Origin: Shewanella halotolerans
GTDB taxonomy: Bacteria; Pseudomonadota; Gammaproteobacteria; Enterobacterales; Shewanellaceae
Assembly (NCBI RefSeq): GCF_019457535.1
Contig: NZ_CP080417.1
Coordinates: 124,001 to 188,000, forward strand
Length of the DNA: 64,000 nt
Reading direction: 5' to 3'
Part shown: piece by piece, positions 37,421 through 48,100 of the stretch
How positions within the stretch are numbered: position 1 is the first letter of the stretch
Layout of the letters: each line of letters starts with the position of its first letter
Program-made: the position numbers and the translations under genes
The notes under the pieces: generated by a model
The model's input: the letters and a program-made list of their open reading frames with translations, nothing else
Told to the model about the DNA's origin: nothing
Database searches by the model: none

Positions 37421-37792
37421 ATGACAACAAATACTGAAAACCAGGGAAGCTCTCTGGATATCGTTAAATGGGGCATAGTAGTCGTACTGCTAGCGGCCGC
37501 CATTATTGCTAATCAGATGTATAGCGAAGCTAGTGTATTAGTTCGTGCTATCGGTGTCGTAGTGGCATTTGCTATAGCAGGTTTTATCGCGCTTCAAACC
37601 GAGAAGGGTAAACAAGCGCTGACTTTCGCTCGCGAGTCTCATATTGAAGTGCGTAAAGTGGTATGGCCGACGCGTCAAGAAGCCCTAAACACGACATTTA
37701 TCGTACTACTGGCAACAGGTGTACTGGCATTGGTTCTGTGGGGAATGGATGCGGTACTGCTGAGAATTGTTAATTTTATTACGGGCGTATAG
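37421..37792 (+). CDS. secE: Protein translocase subunit SecE
   Basis: A 123-residue membrane protein of the gammaproteobacterial three-helix type (helices near 15-34, 40-58 and 92-115). The conserved amphipathic segment VRKVVWPTRQEALNTT precedes the essential last helix. It clamps SecY in the SecYEG channel. It is followed 9 nt later by nusG. Confidence 0.96.
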   Translation: MTTNTENQGSSLDIVKWGIVVVLLAAAIIANQMYSEASVLVRAIGVVVAFAIAGFIALQTEKGKQALTFARESHIEVRKVVWPTRQEALNTTFIVLLATGVLALVLWGMDAVLLRIVNFITGV

Positions 37793-37801
37793 GCATTTCA
37801 T

Positions 37802-38344
37802 ATGACTGAAGCTAAAAAAAGATGGTATGTGGTTCAGGCCTTTTCGGGTTATGAAGGTCGTGTATGCAAATCATTGCTTGAACACATCAAAATGCACGGC
37901 ATGGAGCATTACTTCGGTGAGGTGCTAGTACCTACCGAGGAAGTGGTTGAGATGCGTGCAGGCCAGCGTCGTAAGAGTGAGCGTAAGTTCTTCCCTGGCT
38001 ATGTGTTGGTACAGATGGAAATGAACGACGAAAGCTGGCACTTGGTGAAGAGCATCCCTCGTGTGATGGGCTTTATCGGTGGCACCTCTGATCGTCCAGC
38101 GCCTATCTCTGATCGCGAAGCCGATGCGATTCTGCAGCGTCTACAAGAGACAACCGAGTCTCCGACTCATCGCGTGATGTTCGAGCCTGGTGAAGTGGTT
38201 CGCGTAACCGACGGTCCTTTTGCCGACTTTAACGGCACCGTTGAAGAGGTCGACTACGAGAAGAACCGCGTTAAGGTGTCTGTAATGATCTTCGGTCGTT
38301 CAACACCTGTAGAGCTAGATTTCAGCCAGATCGAAAAAAGCTGA
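37802..38344 (+). CDS. nusG: Transcription termination/antitermination protein NusG
   Basis: A 180-residue protein with an N-terminal NGN domain that binds RNA polymerase (WYVVQAFSGYE, FFPGYVLVQM) and a C-terminal KOW domain (GEVVRVTDGPFADFNGTVEE) that contacts Rho or ribosomal S10. It links transcription to translation and takes part in rRNA antitermination. Confidence 0.97.
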   Translation: MTEAKKRWYVVQAFSGYEGRVCKSLLEHIKMHGMEHYFGEVLVPTEEVVEMRAGQRRKSERKFFPGYVLVQMEMNDESWHLVKSIPRVMGFIGGTSDRPAPISDREADAILQRLQETTESPTHRVMFEPGEVVRVTDGPFADFNGTVEEVDYEKNRVKVSVMIFGRSTPVELDFSQIEKS

Positions 38345-38365
38345 TTAAATAAAGCACAAAACGTA

Positions 38366-38394
38366 TTGGAAATGGGTGCGGATTTTTGTATAAT
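38366..38394 (+). promoter_or_regulatory. Promoter of rplKA inside an inverted repeat
   Basis: TTGGAA and TATAAT are separated by 17 bp. The -10 lies in the loop of a perfect 10-bp inverted repeat, GGGTGCGGAT (38374) and ATCCGCACCC (38393). The hairpin would form in read-through RNA from nusG, and its right arm is the GC-rich start region of the new transcript. Confidence 0.75.
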
Positions 38395-38470
38395 CCGCAC
38401 CCATTATTTTCGGGGAGCTAATCGGCATGTCGCCGCTAGCGTTTGTACCCAAACTTGAGGAAAATGTCTC

Positions 38471-38899
38471 ATGGCAAAGAAAGTTGATGGTTACATCAAA
38501 CTACAAGTAGCAGCCGGTGCTGCAAACCCGTCGCCACCAGTTGGTCCTGCATTGGGTCAAAAAGGTGTCAACATCATGGAATTCTGTAAAGCATTCAACG
38601 CTCGTACTGAAAAGTTCGAGAAAGGTATGCCAATTCCTGTTGTGATCACTGTTTACACTGATCGCTCTTTCACTTTTGAAACTAAGACTCCACCTGCTTC
38701 ATTCCTGCTGCTTAAAGCTGCTGGTCTTAAGTCTGGTTCAGGCCGTCCTAACACTGAAAAAGTGGGAACTATCAAGCGTAGCGCTGTCCAGGAAATCGCT
38801 GAGACTAAAGCCGCTGATATGACTGGTGCTGACATTGAAGCGATGACTCGCTCAATCGAAGGTACTGCGCGTTCAATGGGTTTGGTAGTAGAGGATTAA
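38471..38899 (+). CDS. rplK: 50S ribosomal protein L11
   Basis: A 142-residue protein of the GTPase-associated centre. The N-terminal proline-rich segment GAANPSPPVGPALGQKGVNI and the C-terminal rRNA-binding domain are complete. It is needed for factor binding and RelA activation. It is 4 nt before rplA; L1 is known to repress this operon by binding its leader. Confidence 0.97.
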   Translation: MAKKVDGYIKLQVAAGAANPSPPVGPALGQKGVNIMEFCKAFNARTEKFEKGMPIPVVITVYTDRSFTFETKTPPASFLLLKAAGLKSGSGRPNTEKVGTIKRSAVQEIAETKAADMTGADIEAMTRSIEGTARSMGLVVED

Positions 38900-38903
38900 T
38901 ATC

Positions 38904-39605
38904 ATGGCAAAGCTAACTAAACGCGCGCGTTTGATCCGCGAAAAAGTAGAAGCGACTAAGAGCTACGACATCAACGAAGCTGTTGCACTACTGAAAGAAC
39001 TAGCTACTGCTAAGTTCGTTGAAAGTGTTGACGTTGCGGTTAACCTAGGTGTTGACCCACGTAAATCAGACCAAAACGTTCGTGGTGCGACTGTTCTGCC
39101 ACACGGTACTGGTCGTGAAGTACGTGTTGCTGTGTTTACTCAAGGTGCTAACGCTGACGCCGCTAAAGAAGCCGGTGCTGAGCTAGTTGGTATGGACGAG
39201 CTTGCTGCACAAGTTAAAGCTGGTGAAATGAACTTCGACGTAGTTATCGCATCTCCAGATGCAATGCGCGTTGTTGGTCAGTTAGGCCAAATCCTGGGCC
39301 CACGTGGTCTGATGCCTAACCCTAAGACTGGCACTGTAACGCCTAACGTTGCTGAAGCTGTTAAGAACGCTAAAGCTGGTCAGGTTCGTTACCGCAATGA
39401 CAAGAACGGTATCATCCACACTACCATAGGTAAAGTGGACTTCGAACCAGTTCAACTGAAAGAAAACCTAGACGCTCTGCTAGGCGCGCTTATCAAAGCT
39501 AAGCCAGCTGCAGCGAAAGGCGTTTTCGTTAAGAAAGTAAGCATCTCTACCACTATGGGTGCAGGTGTTGCGGTTGATCAGAGCACTCTGAACCCAACTG
39601 CTTAA
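38904..39605 (+). CDS. rplA: 50S ribosomal protein L1
   Basis: A 233-residue protein of the L1 stalk, which moves E-site tRNA. The signature IASPDAMRVVGQLGQILGPR and the following GLMPNPKTGTV are present. In the family it also acts as translational repressor of the rplK-rplA mRNA. Confidence 0.97.
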   Translation: MAKLTKRARLIREKVEATKSYDINEAVALLKELATAKFVESVDVAVNLGVDPRKSDQNVRGATVLPHGTGREVRVAVFTQGANADAAKEAGAELVGMDELAAQVKAGEMNFDVVIASPDAMRVVGQLGQILGPRGLMPNPKTGTVTPNVAEAVKNAKAGQVRYRNDKNGIIHTTIGKVDFEPVQLKENLDALLGALIKAKPAAAKGVFVKKVSISTTMGAGVAVDQSTLNPTA

Positions 39606-39618
39606 TTTCTTAGCTTGT

Positions 39619-39647
39619 TTTACAAGGTGCGGGGATTAGTCTATAAT
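39619..39647 (+). promoter_or_regulatory. Promoter of rplJL-rpoBC
   Basis: TTTACA and TATAAT are separated by 17 bp. As for rplK, the -10 is enclosed by an inverted repeat (AAGGTGCG and CGCACCTT), and a GC-rich discriminator GCGCGCACC follows. Confidence 0.75.
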
Positions 39648-39696
39648 GCGCGCACCTTGTGGGTTGAGGACCATTTTCATTCGTGCAAATGGTTCA

Positions 39697-39755
39697 CGTC
39701 CAAGACCGTAGGTGTTAACGAATATGCGTTAGCTTAATTTCCTACGTAGACGGTG
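39697..39755 (+). ncRNA. L10 leader RNA
   Basis: The rplJ leader contains GACCGTAGG and CCTACGTAGACGG in the order seen in the L10 leader, the site where L10(L7/L12)4 binds to repress translation of rplJL. The whole leader runs from about 39654 to 39872. Confidence 0.75.
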
Positions 39756-39872
39756 TCGGACCCCAGATAGATTTATTCTGCCTGGATATTCGCGCCGTAA
39801 GTAACTGAGTATTAAATACTTAGTTTGGTAATTGCTAGGGATATCCCTAGATTGAATCCAGGAGTAAAGCCA

Positions 39873-40370
39873 ATGGCATTAAGACTCGAAGACAAAAAAG
39901 CGATTGTTGCTGAAGTCAACGAAGCTGCCAAAGGTGCTTTATCTGCAGTTGTAGCCGATTCTCGCGGTGTGACTGTAGGTGATATGACCGGTCTTCGCAA
40001 AACCGCTCGTGAAGCTGGTGTTTACATTAAAGTTGTACGTAACACACTAGTTAAGCGCGCTGTTGAAGGTACTGATTTCGAGTGCCTAAGCGAAACATTT
40101 ACTGGTCCTACTTTGATTGCATTCTCTAACGAGCACCCAGGTGCCGCTGCGCGTCTTCTTAAAGATTTCGCGAAAGCTCAAGGGAATTTTGAAATCAAAG
40201 CAGCAGCCTTTGAAGGGGAATTAATCCCTGCAAGCGACATTGATCGTTTAGCAAAACTACCAACATACGAAGAAGCACTAGCACAGTTCATGATGACTCT
40301 GAAAGAAGCATCTGCTGGCAAGTTCGTTCGTACATTGGCCGCTCTACGCGATCAGAAAGAAGCTGCTTAA
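39873..40370 (+). CDS. rplJ: 50S ribosomal protein L10
   Basis: A 165-residue protein that anchors the L7/L12 stalk. It starts MALRLEDKKAIVAEV at ATG 39873 with AGGAG 9 nt upstream; a longer in-frame start in the leader has no support. It autoregulates through the leader RNA upstream. Confidence 0.96.
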   Translation: MALRLEDKKAIVAEVNEAAKGALSAVVADSRGVTVGDMTGLRKTAREAGVYIKVVRNTLVKRAVEGTDFECLSETFTGPTLIAFSNEHPGAAARLLKDFAKAQGNFEIKAAAFEGELIPASDIDRLAKLPTYEEALAQFMMTLKEASAGKFVRTLAALRDQKEAA

Positions 40371-40423
40371 TTTTACAAGCCGCTTAAATAAATTGAATTC
40401 AGTACAATTAGGAATTTTTTGTT

Positions 40424-40792
40424 ATGTCTATCACTAAAGACCAAATCTTAGAAGCCCTTGCAGCTATGTCTGTAATGGAAGTTGTTGAACTAATCGAAGC
40501 AATGGAAGAGAAGTTCGGCGTTTCTGCCGCTGCTGCTGTTGTTTCTGGTGGTGCTGATGCAGGCGCTGCTGCTGAAGAGAAGACAGAGTTTGACGTAGTT
40601 ATGACTTCTCACGGCGACAACAAAGTTGCAGTAATTAAAGCTCTTCGTGGCGCTACAGGTCTAGGCCTGAAAGAAGCCAAGGGTATGGCTGAATCAGCTC
40701 CAGTAGCTGTTAAAGAAGGCATCTCTAAAGAAGAAGCTGAAGCTCTGAAGAAAGACCTCGAAGAAGCTGGTGCTCAAGTAGAGATCAAGTAA
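40424..40792 (+). CDS. rplL: 50S ribosomal protein L7/L12
   Basis: A 122-residue acidic stalk protein with an N-terminal dimerisation helix, an Ala/Gly-rich hinge (about residues 35-52) and the C-terminal factor-binding domain (KVAVIKALRGATGLGLKEAK). It is present in several copies per ribosome. Confidence 0.97.
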   Translation: MSITKDQILEALAAMSVMEVVELIEAMEEKFGVSAAAAVVSGGADAGAAAEEKTEFDVVMTSHGDNKVAVIKALRGATGLGLKEAKGMAESAPVAVKEGISKEEAEALKKDLEEAGAQVEIK

Positions 40793-40832
40793 GTTATACT
40801 CTAACTTACAACCTCCCGAGTGATCGGGCGGA

Positions 40833-40864
40833 GGCTGGCGGTTTTTTAACCGTCGGCCTTTTTT
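40833..40864 (+). terminator. rplL-rpoB attenuator
   Basis: GGCTGGCGGTT/AACCGTCGGCC form an 11-bp stem with two G-U pairs, a T4 loop and six T residues. It lies 40 nt after rplL. A partial terminator here lowers rpoBC relative to ribosomal protein expression, as in E. coli. Confidence 0.88.
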
Positions 40865-41030
40865 GCGCTGTAAGCGTAGGCGATTTTTTATTCACCGTTT
40901 GTCGCCAGATTTCGCAGTCCCTAGCAGAGATTATTGGTTAGGTTCTTGCTTTCAACGGTGATGGGCAAACGTGCTGTTGCAACCCTGCGTTGTTTCAGTC
41001 TTGGTCACATCTCGCAATCAGAGGAAACCC

Positions 41031-44000
41031 ATGGTTTACTCCTATTCTGAAAAGAAGCGTATTCGCAAAGACTTTGGTAAGCGTCCACAAGTGTTGGATA
41101 TCCCTTACCTTCTGTCAATCCAGTTGGACTCGTTTAAGAAGTTCACCGATCAAGATCCTACAGGTGAGCGTGGTTTAGAAGCCGCTTTCCGTAGCGTTTT
41201 TCCCATCAAGAGCTTTTCTGGTAATTCAGAGCTGCAATATGTCAGCTATAAGCTAGGTGAGCCAGTTTTTGATGTGAAAGAGTGTCAAATTCGCGGTGTT
41301 ACATACTCTGCTCCACTACGCGTTAAGCTGCGTATGGTGCTGTATGATCGTGAAGCTGCGCCTGGCACAGTTAAAGACATTAAAGAACAAGAAGTCTACA
41401 TGGGGGATATCCCTCTGATGACTGAAAACGGTACCTTTGTTATCAATGGTACTGAGCGTGTTATCGTTTCTCAGCTTCACCGTTCTCCAGGTGTATTCTT
41501 TGATCACGACCGTGGTAAGACCCACTCTTCAGGTAAGGTGCTTTATAACGCACGTATTATTCCTTACCGTGGCTCATGGTTGGACTTCGAGTTCGATCCG
41601 AAAGATGCACTGTTCGTACGTATCGACCGTCGTCGTAAGCTTGCGGCGTCTATCATACTGCGTGCACTTGACTACTCTACTCAAGATATTCTCGATCTGT
41701 TCTTCGAACGTGTTCAGTACAAGATCAAGAAAGATAGCCTAGTCATGGCACTGGTTGCCGATCGCCTACGTGGTGAGACAGCCAGCTACGACATCAAAGA
41801 TGCTGAAGGTAACATCATAGTTGAGAAGGGCCGCCGTATTACTGCGCGCCACATTCGTCAACTTGAAAAGACAAACACCACAGAGCTTGAAGTACCTGTT
41901 GAGTACATCTCAGGCAAGATTGCTGCACAAGACTACATCGACCCAGATACGGGCGAAGTACTGGTTTCTGCTAACGCCGAAATCAGCCTGGAAGATCTTG
42001 CTAAGCTTTCTATGGCCGGCATCAAAGATATCGACACCCTATACATCAACGAGCTTGATCACGGTGCCTATATCTCTGACACCCTACGTATCGATTCAAC
42101 GACTAACCGCCTAGAGGCGCTGGTTGAGATCTATCGTATGATGCGTCCTGGCGAGCCGCCAACCAAGGATGCTGCCGAAGCGCTATTCCAAAACCTCTTC
42201 TTCAGTGAAGAGCGTTACGACCTGTCTAAAGTAGGTCGTATGAAGTTTAACCGTCGTCTCGGTATCGATGACGATGAAGGTACAGGTATCCTGACCAAAG
42301 AAGATATCGTTGCAGTAATGCAGAAGATCATCGAAATCCGTAACGGTAACGATGAAGTAGACGATATCGACCACCTGGGTAACCGTCGTATCCGTAGTGT
42401 TGGTGAAATGGCTGAGAACCAGTTCCGTGTTGGTCTTGTTCGTGTAGAACGTGCCGTACGTGAGCGTCTGTCTCTTGGCGATCTTAACGAGCTGATGCCA
42501 CAAGATCTGATCAACGCTAAGCCGATTTCTGCGGCAGTGAAAGAGTTCTTCGGTTCTTCTCAGCTGTCTCAGTTCATGGACCAGAATAACCCGCTGTCAG
42601 AAGTGACACACAAGCGTCGTATCTCTGCGCTTGGTCCAGGCGGTCTGACCCGTGAGCGTGCAGGTTTCGAGGTTCGAGACGTTCACCCAACTCACTATGG
42701 TCGTCTATGTCCGATTGAGACCCCTGAAGGTCCAAACATCGGTCTGATCAACTCGTTGGCAAGCTTCGCGCGCACCAACTCTTACGGCTTCCTCGAAACA
42801 CCATACCGCAAAGTGGTTGATGGTGTGATCACAGATCAGGTCGATTACCTGTCTGCTATCGAAGAAGGTCGTTACGTGATCGCACAGGCTAACATCGAAG
42901 TCGATGCCGATGGTCGTATGGTTGAAGAGCAGATCGCTTGTCGTCATAAGGGTGAATCTACCTTTATGCGTGCAGCAGACGTTCAATATATGGACGTATC
43001 ACCACAGCAGATTATCTCTGTGGCAGCCTCTCTGATTCCGTTCCTAGAACACGATGACGCGAACCGTGCATTGATGGGTGCGAACATGCAACGTCAGGCG
43101 GTACCAACACTTAGAGCTGACAAGCCGCTAGTAGGTACTGGTATTGAGCGTACATTGGCCGTTGACTCTGGCGTAGTTGTTGCCGCTAAGCGTGGTGGTT
43201 ACGTTGACTATGTCGATGCGAGCCGCATCGTGGTTAAGGTTAACGAAGACGAGCTGACTCCTGGTGAAGCCGGTATCGACATCTACAACCTGACCAAGTA
43301 CACCCGTTCTAACCAGAACACCTGTATCAACCAGCGTCCATGTTGTAGCGTTGGCGAGCCAGTGGTTCGTGGTGACGTACTGGCCGATGGTCCATCTACC
43401 GACCTGGGTGACCTGGCGCTTGGTCAGAACATGCGTATCGCGTTCATGCCTTGGAACGGTTACAACTTCGAGGATTCGATCTTAATCTCTGAGCGCGTTG
43501 CGCAAGAGGATCGTTTCACCACTATCCATATTCAAGAGCTTTCTTGTATTGCTCGTGATACTAAGCTGGGTAGCGAAGAGATCACCGCCGATATTCCAAA
43601 CGTAGGTGAGTCTGCGCTGTCTAAGCTGGATGAATCAGGTATCGTTTACATCGGTGCAGAAGTTAAGGGTGGCGACATCCTGGTTGGTAAGGTTACGCCT
43701 AAGGGCGAGACTCAGCTGACCCCAGAAGAGAAGCTGCTACGCGCTATCTTCGGTGAGAAGGCTTCTGACGTTAAAGACAGCTCACTGCGTGTCCCTAACT
43801 CTGTTAAGGGTACCATCATCGACGTTCAGGTATTTACCCGTGACGGCGTTGAGAAAGACAAGCGTGCTGTAGAAATCGAAGAGATGCACATCGCTCAGGC
43901 TAAGAAAGACCTGACCGAAGAGTTCAAGATCCTTGAAGAAGGTGTCTTCGGCCGTGCGCGTAACCTTCTCATTGGAGCAGGTTTTGCACAGGCCGAGCTT

Positions 44001-45062
44001 GATGCTCTGCCACGTCCTCAGCTACTGGTACAAACCATTGAAGACGAAGCTAAGCAGACTGAACTCGAGCAACTTGCCGAGCAGCATGAAGAGCTGAAAG
44101 CCGATTTCGATAAGAAATTTGAAATCAAACGCCGCAAGATCACCCAAGGTGATGACTTGGCACCTGGCGTACTGAAGATCGTTAAGGTTTACCTGGCGGT
44201 TAAACGTACTATCCAGCCTGGTGACAAGATGGCGGGTCGTCACGGTAACAAGGGTGTGATCTCTAAGATCAACCCAATCGAAGATATGCCGTACGACGAA
44301 AACGGTAACCCAGTGGACATCGTACTGAACCCACTAGGTGTACCATCACGTATGAACATAGGTCAGGTTCTCGAAGTGCACTTAGGTGCCGCGGCCAAGG
44401 GCATTGGTGATCGCATCACCGCTATGCTCGAAGAGCAGCGTGAACTTGCAGAGCTTCGTGGCTACATCAAGAAGGTGTACGAACTGGGTGAAGACGTGCA
44501 GCAGCAGGTCGACATCGACTCGTTCACCGATGAAGAAGTTCTACGTCTTGCTAAGAACCTCAAAGGCGGTATTCCGACTGCGACTCCAGCATTCGACGGC
44601 GCGAAAGAGAAAGAGATTAAGGACATGCTTGAACTAGCAGGTCTGCCAACCTCTGGACAGCTGAAGTTGTTTGATGGTCGTACCGGTAACGAATTTGAAC
44701 GCCCAGTAACCGTAGGTTACATGTACATGCTTAAACTTAACCACTTGGTTGACGATAAGATGCACGCGCGTTCAACAGGTTCTTACAGTCTTGTTACTCA
44801 GCAGCCTCTGGGCGGTAAAGCTCAGTTTGGTGGTCAGCGTTTCGGTGAGATGGAAGTATGGGCACTTGAAGCATACGGTGCCGCTTACACGCTACAAGAA
44901 ATGCTTACTGTTAAGTCTGATGACGTTAACGGTCGTACTCAGATGTATAAGAACATCGTCGACGGTAACCATCAGATGCAACCAGGCATGCCTGAGTCCT
45001 TCAACGTATTGCTGAAGGAGATCCGTTCGCTCGGTATTAACATCGAGTTGGATCAAGAGTAA
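41031..45062 (+). CDS. rpoB: RNA polymerase beta subunit
   Basis: 1,343 residues from ATG 41031 (GAGGAAA upstream), starting MVYSYSEKKRIRKDFGKRP. Rifampicin-region segments SQFMDQNNPLSEVTHKRRIS and ALGPGGLTRERAGFEV are wild-type in appearance. The C-terminal switch region KAQFGGQRFGEMEVWALEAY is intact. It shares an operon with rpoC, 82 nt downstream. Confidence 0.98.
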   Translation: MVYSYSEKKRIRKDFGKRPQVLDIPYLLSIQLDSFKKFTDQDPTGERGLEAAFRSVFPIKSFSGNSELQYVSYKLGEPVFDVKECQIRGVTYSAPLRVKLRMVLYDREAAPGTVKDIKEQEVYMGDIPLMTENGTFVINGTERVIVSQLHRSPGVFFDHDRGKTHSSGKVLYNARIIPYRGSWLDFEFDPKDALFVRIDRRRKLAASIILRALDYSTQDILDLFFERVQYKIKKDSLVMALVADRLRGETASYDIKDAEGNIIVEKGRRITARHIRQLEKTNTTELEVPVEYISGKIAAQDYIDPDTGEVLVSANAEISLEDLAKLSMAGIKDIDTLYINELDHGAYISDTLRIDSTTNRLEALVEIYRMMRPGEPPTKDAAEALFQNLFFSEERYDLSKVGRMKFNRRLGIDDDEGTGILTKEDIVAVMQKIIEIRNGNDEVDDIDHLGNRRIRSVGEMAENQFRVGLVRVERAVRERLSLGDLNELMPQDLINAKPISAAVKEFFGSSQLSQFMDQNNPLSEVTHKRRISALGPGGLTRERAGFEVRDVHPTHYGRLCPIETPEGPNIGLINSLASFARTNSYGFLETPYRKVVDGVITDQVDYLSAIEEGRYVIAQANIEVDADGRMVEEQIACRHKGESTFMRAADVQYMDVSPQQIISVAASLIPFLEHDDANRALMGANMQRQAVPTLRADKPLVGTGIERTLAVDSGVVVAAKRGGYVDYVDASRIVVKVNEDELTPGEAGIDIYNLTKYTRSNQNTCINQRPCCSVGEPVVRGDVLADGPSTDLGDLALGQNMRIAFMPWNGYNFEDSILISERVAQEDRFTTIHIQELSCIARDTKLGSEEITADIPNVGESALSKLDESGIVYIGAEVKGGDILVGKVTPKGETQLTPEEKLLRAIFGEKASDVKDSSLRVPNSVKGTIIDVQVFTRDGVEKDKRAVEIEEMHIAQAKKDLTEEFKILEEGVFGRARNLLIGAGFAQAELDALPRPQLLVQTIEDEAKQTELEQLAEQHEELKADFDKKFEIKRRKITQGDDLAPGVLKIVKVYLAVKRTIQPGDKMAGRHGNKGVISKINPIEDMPYDENGNPVDIVLNPLGVPSRMNIGQVLEVHLGAAAKGIGDRITAMLEEQRELAELRGYIKKVYELGEDVQQQVDIDSFTDEEVLRLAKNLKGGIPTATPAFDGAKEKEIKDMLELAGLPTSGQLKLFDGRTGNEFERPVTVGYMYMLKLNHLVDDKMHARSTGSYSLVTQQPLGGKAQFGGQRFGEMEVWALEAYGAAYTLQEMLTVKSDDVNGRTQMYKNIVDGNHQMQPGMPESFNVLLKEIRSLGINIELDQE

Positions 45063-45144
45063 GACTTGGCCATCGCCGAAGTTTGGCAATAAACGGTGCT
45101 CTGCGAGAGCAGGGCACCTGGTTTAACTCCTTCAGGAGAGAAAC

Positions 45145-48100
45145 GTGAAAGACTTATTAAAGTTTCTGAAACAGCAAAGCAAGACTGAAGAATTTGAAGG
45201 CATCAAGATCGGCCTAGCGTCGCCTGATCTGATCCGCTCTTGGTCATTTGGTGAAGTTAAGAAGCCAGAAACCATCAACTACCGTACTTTCAAGCCTGAG
45301 CGTGAAGGTTTGTTCTGTGCGCGTATTTTTGGTCCAGTTAAAGACTACGAGTGTTTATGCGGTAAGTATAAGCGTCTTAAGCACCGTGGTGTGATTTGTG
45401 AGAAGTGTGGCGTAGAAGTAACCCAGACTAAAGTACGTCGTGAGCGTATGGGTCACATCGATCTAGCCAGCCCAGTAGCGCACATTTGGTTCTTGAAGTC
45501 TCTGCCGTCTCGTATCGGTTTGATGCTGGATATGACTCTGCGTGACATCGAACGTGTGCTTTACTTCGAATCTTTCGTCGTGATCGAGCCTGGCATGACC
45601 AGCCTCGAGCGCGGTCAGATGCTGACAGAGGAAAACTACCTCGACGCACTCGAAGAGTACGGTGATGAGTTTGAAGCCAAGATGGGTGCCGAGGCAGTAC
45701 TTGAGCTGCTGCGCGCTATCGATCTTGAGAAAGAGATTGAAGAGATGCGCGAAGAGCTGCCATCGATCAACTCTGAGACTCGTCGTAAGAAGATCACTAA
45801 GCGTCTGAAGCTGATTGAGGCCTTCTACCAGTCTGGCAACAAGCCAGAGTGGATGATCCTCAAGGTGCTACCGGTTCTGCCACCTGATCTGCGTCCATTG
45901 GTTCCACTGGATGGCGGTCGTTTCGCGACTTCAGATCTGAACGATCTGTATCGCCGCGTGATCAACCGTAACAACCGTCTGAAGCGTCTGTTAGACCTGG
46001 CTGCACCGGACATCATCGTGCGCAACGAAAAGCGTATGCTACAAGAGTCTGTTGATGCGCTATTGGATAACGGTCGTCGCGGTCGTGCGATCACGGGTTC
46101 TAACAAGCGTCCTCTGAAATCTTTGGCCGATATGATCAAGGGTAAGCAGGGTCGTTTCCGTCAGAACCTACTGGGTAAGCGTGTTGACTACTCAGGCCGT
46201 TCGGTAATTACCGTAGGTCCTACTCTGCGTCTGCATCAGTGTGGTCTGCCTAAGAAGATGGCACTTGAGCTGTTCAAGCCATTTATCTACGGCAAGCTGG
46301 AAGGTCGTGGCCTGGCTACTACCATCAAAGCTGCTAAGAAGATGGTTGAGCGCGAAGTACCAGAGGTTTGGGACGTACTCGATGATGTGATCCGTGAGCA
46401 TCCTGTGATGCTTAACCGTGCACCAACACTTCACCGTCTGGGTATCCAGGCGTTTGAGCCGGTATTGATTGAAGGTAAAGCGATCCAACTGCATCCATTG
46501 GTGTGTGCGGCATATAACGCTGACTTCGACGGTGACCAGATGGCGGTTCACGTGCCACTGACGCTAGAAGCTCAGTTGGAAGCACGTTCACTCATGATGT
46601 CTACCAACAACATCCTGTCACCTGCGAACGGTGAGCCGGTGATCACACCGTCACAGGACGTTGTATTGGGTCTGTACTACACCAGCCGTGAGCGTATCAA
46701 CGGCCGCGGTGAAGGCATGGCATTCGAATCTGTTGCCGAAGTAGAAAAGGCATACCGTACTGGCGTTGCCGAGCTGCACGCTCGCGTTAAGGTACGTATT
46801 ACCGAGACTACTATCGCTGAAAACGGTGAGCGCACCGAGTCACGTCGTATCGTAGATACTACTGTGGGTCGTGCCCTGTTGTCTCAGGTTCTGCCAAAAG
46901 GCCTTTCTTATGATCTGGTTAACCAGAACATGGGTAAGAAGCAGATCTCTAAGCTATTGAACACCTGTTACCGTCAGCTAGGTCTGAAAGATACCGTTAT
47001 CTTTGCTGACCAACTGATGTATACCGGTTTCCACTTCGCGACCGTTTCTGGTGCGTCTGTGGGTATCAACGACATGGTGATTCCAGATGAGAAATACTCT
47101 CTGGTTGCCGATGCCGAAGCTGAAGTACTTGAGATTCAAGAGCAGTTCCAGTCGGGTCTTGTTACCGCCGGTGAGCGTTACAACAAGGTTATCGATATCT
47201 GGGCAAGTGCGAACGAAAAAGTTTCTAAGGCGATGATGGATAACCTGTCTACCGAGGCAGTGATTAACCGTGATGGCGAAGAAGAAACTCAAGCTTCGTT
47301 CAACAGCATCTACATGATGGCTGATTCGGGCGCTCGTGGTAGTGCTGCACAGATTCGTCAGCTAGCCGGTATGCGTGGTCTGATGGCGAAGCCAGATGGC
47401 TCGATCATCGAAACCCCAATTACGGCGAACTTCCGTGAAGGTCTAAACGTACTCCAGTACTTTATCTCTACTCACGGTGCGCGTAAGGGTCTAGCGGATA
47501 CCGCACTTAAGACAGCGAACTCAGGTTACCTGACTCGTCGTCTGGTTGACGTTGCACAAGACTTAGTGGTTATCGAAGACGATTGTGGTACACACGAAGG
47601 TCTGACAATGAAGCCGCTGATCGAAGGTGGTGATGTTGTTGAGCCGCTACGTGAGCGTGTACTGGGTCGTGTGGTAGCTGAAGATGTTTACTACCCAGGT
47701 ACCGAAGATGTACTTGCGCCGCGTAACACCCTGCTTGATGAAGCCTGGTGTGACAAGCTCGAAGAACACTCTATCGACGAAGTTAAGGTTCGTTCTGTAA
47801 TCAGCTGTGACACAGACTTCGGTGTGTGTGCGGCGTGTTACGGTCGTGACCTTGCACGTGGTCACCTGATTAACCAAGGTGAAGCCATTGGTGTGGTAGC
47901 TGCTCAGTCAATCGGTGAGCCAGGTACACAGCTGACAATGCGTACCTTCCACATCGGTGGTGCGGCATCGAGAGCGTCTGCAGAAAACAACGTACAGGTG
48001 AAGAACGCCGGTACCGTTAAGCTGCACAACGCTAAGCATGTTACCAACAGTGACGGTAAGCTGGTTATCGTATCGCGTTCATCTGAAATCGCGATTATCG

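Noticed and set aside
42183..42514. Minus-strand frames inside rpoB
   Set aside because: These are shadow frames from the biased codon use of a highly expressed gene. The same applies to frames opposite rpoC, fusA and the ribosomal protein genes.
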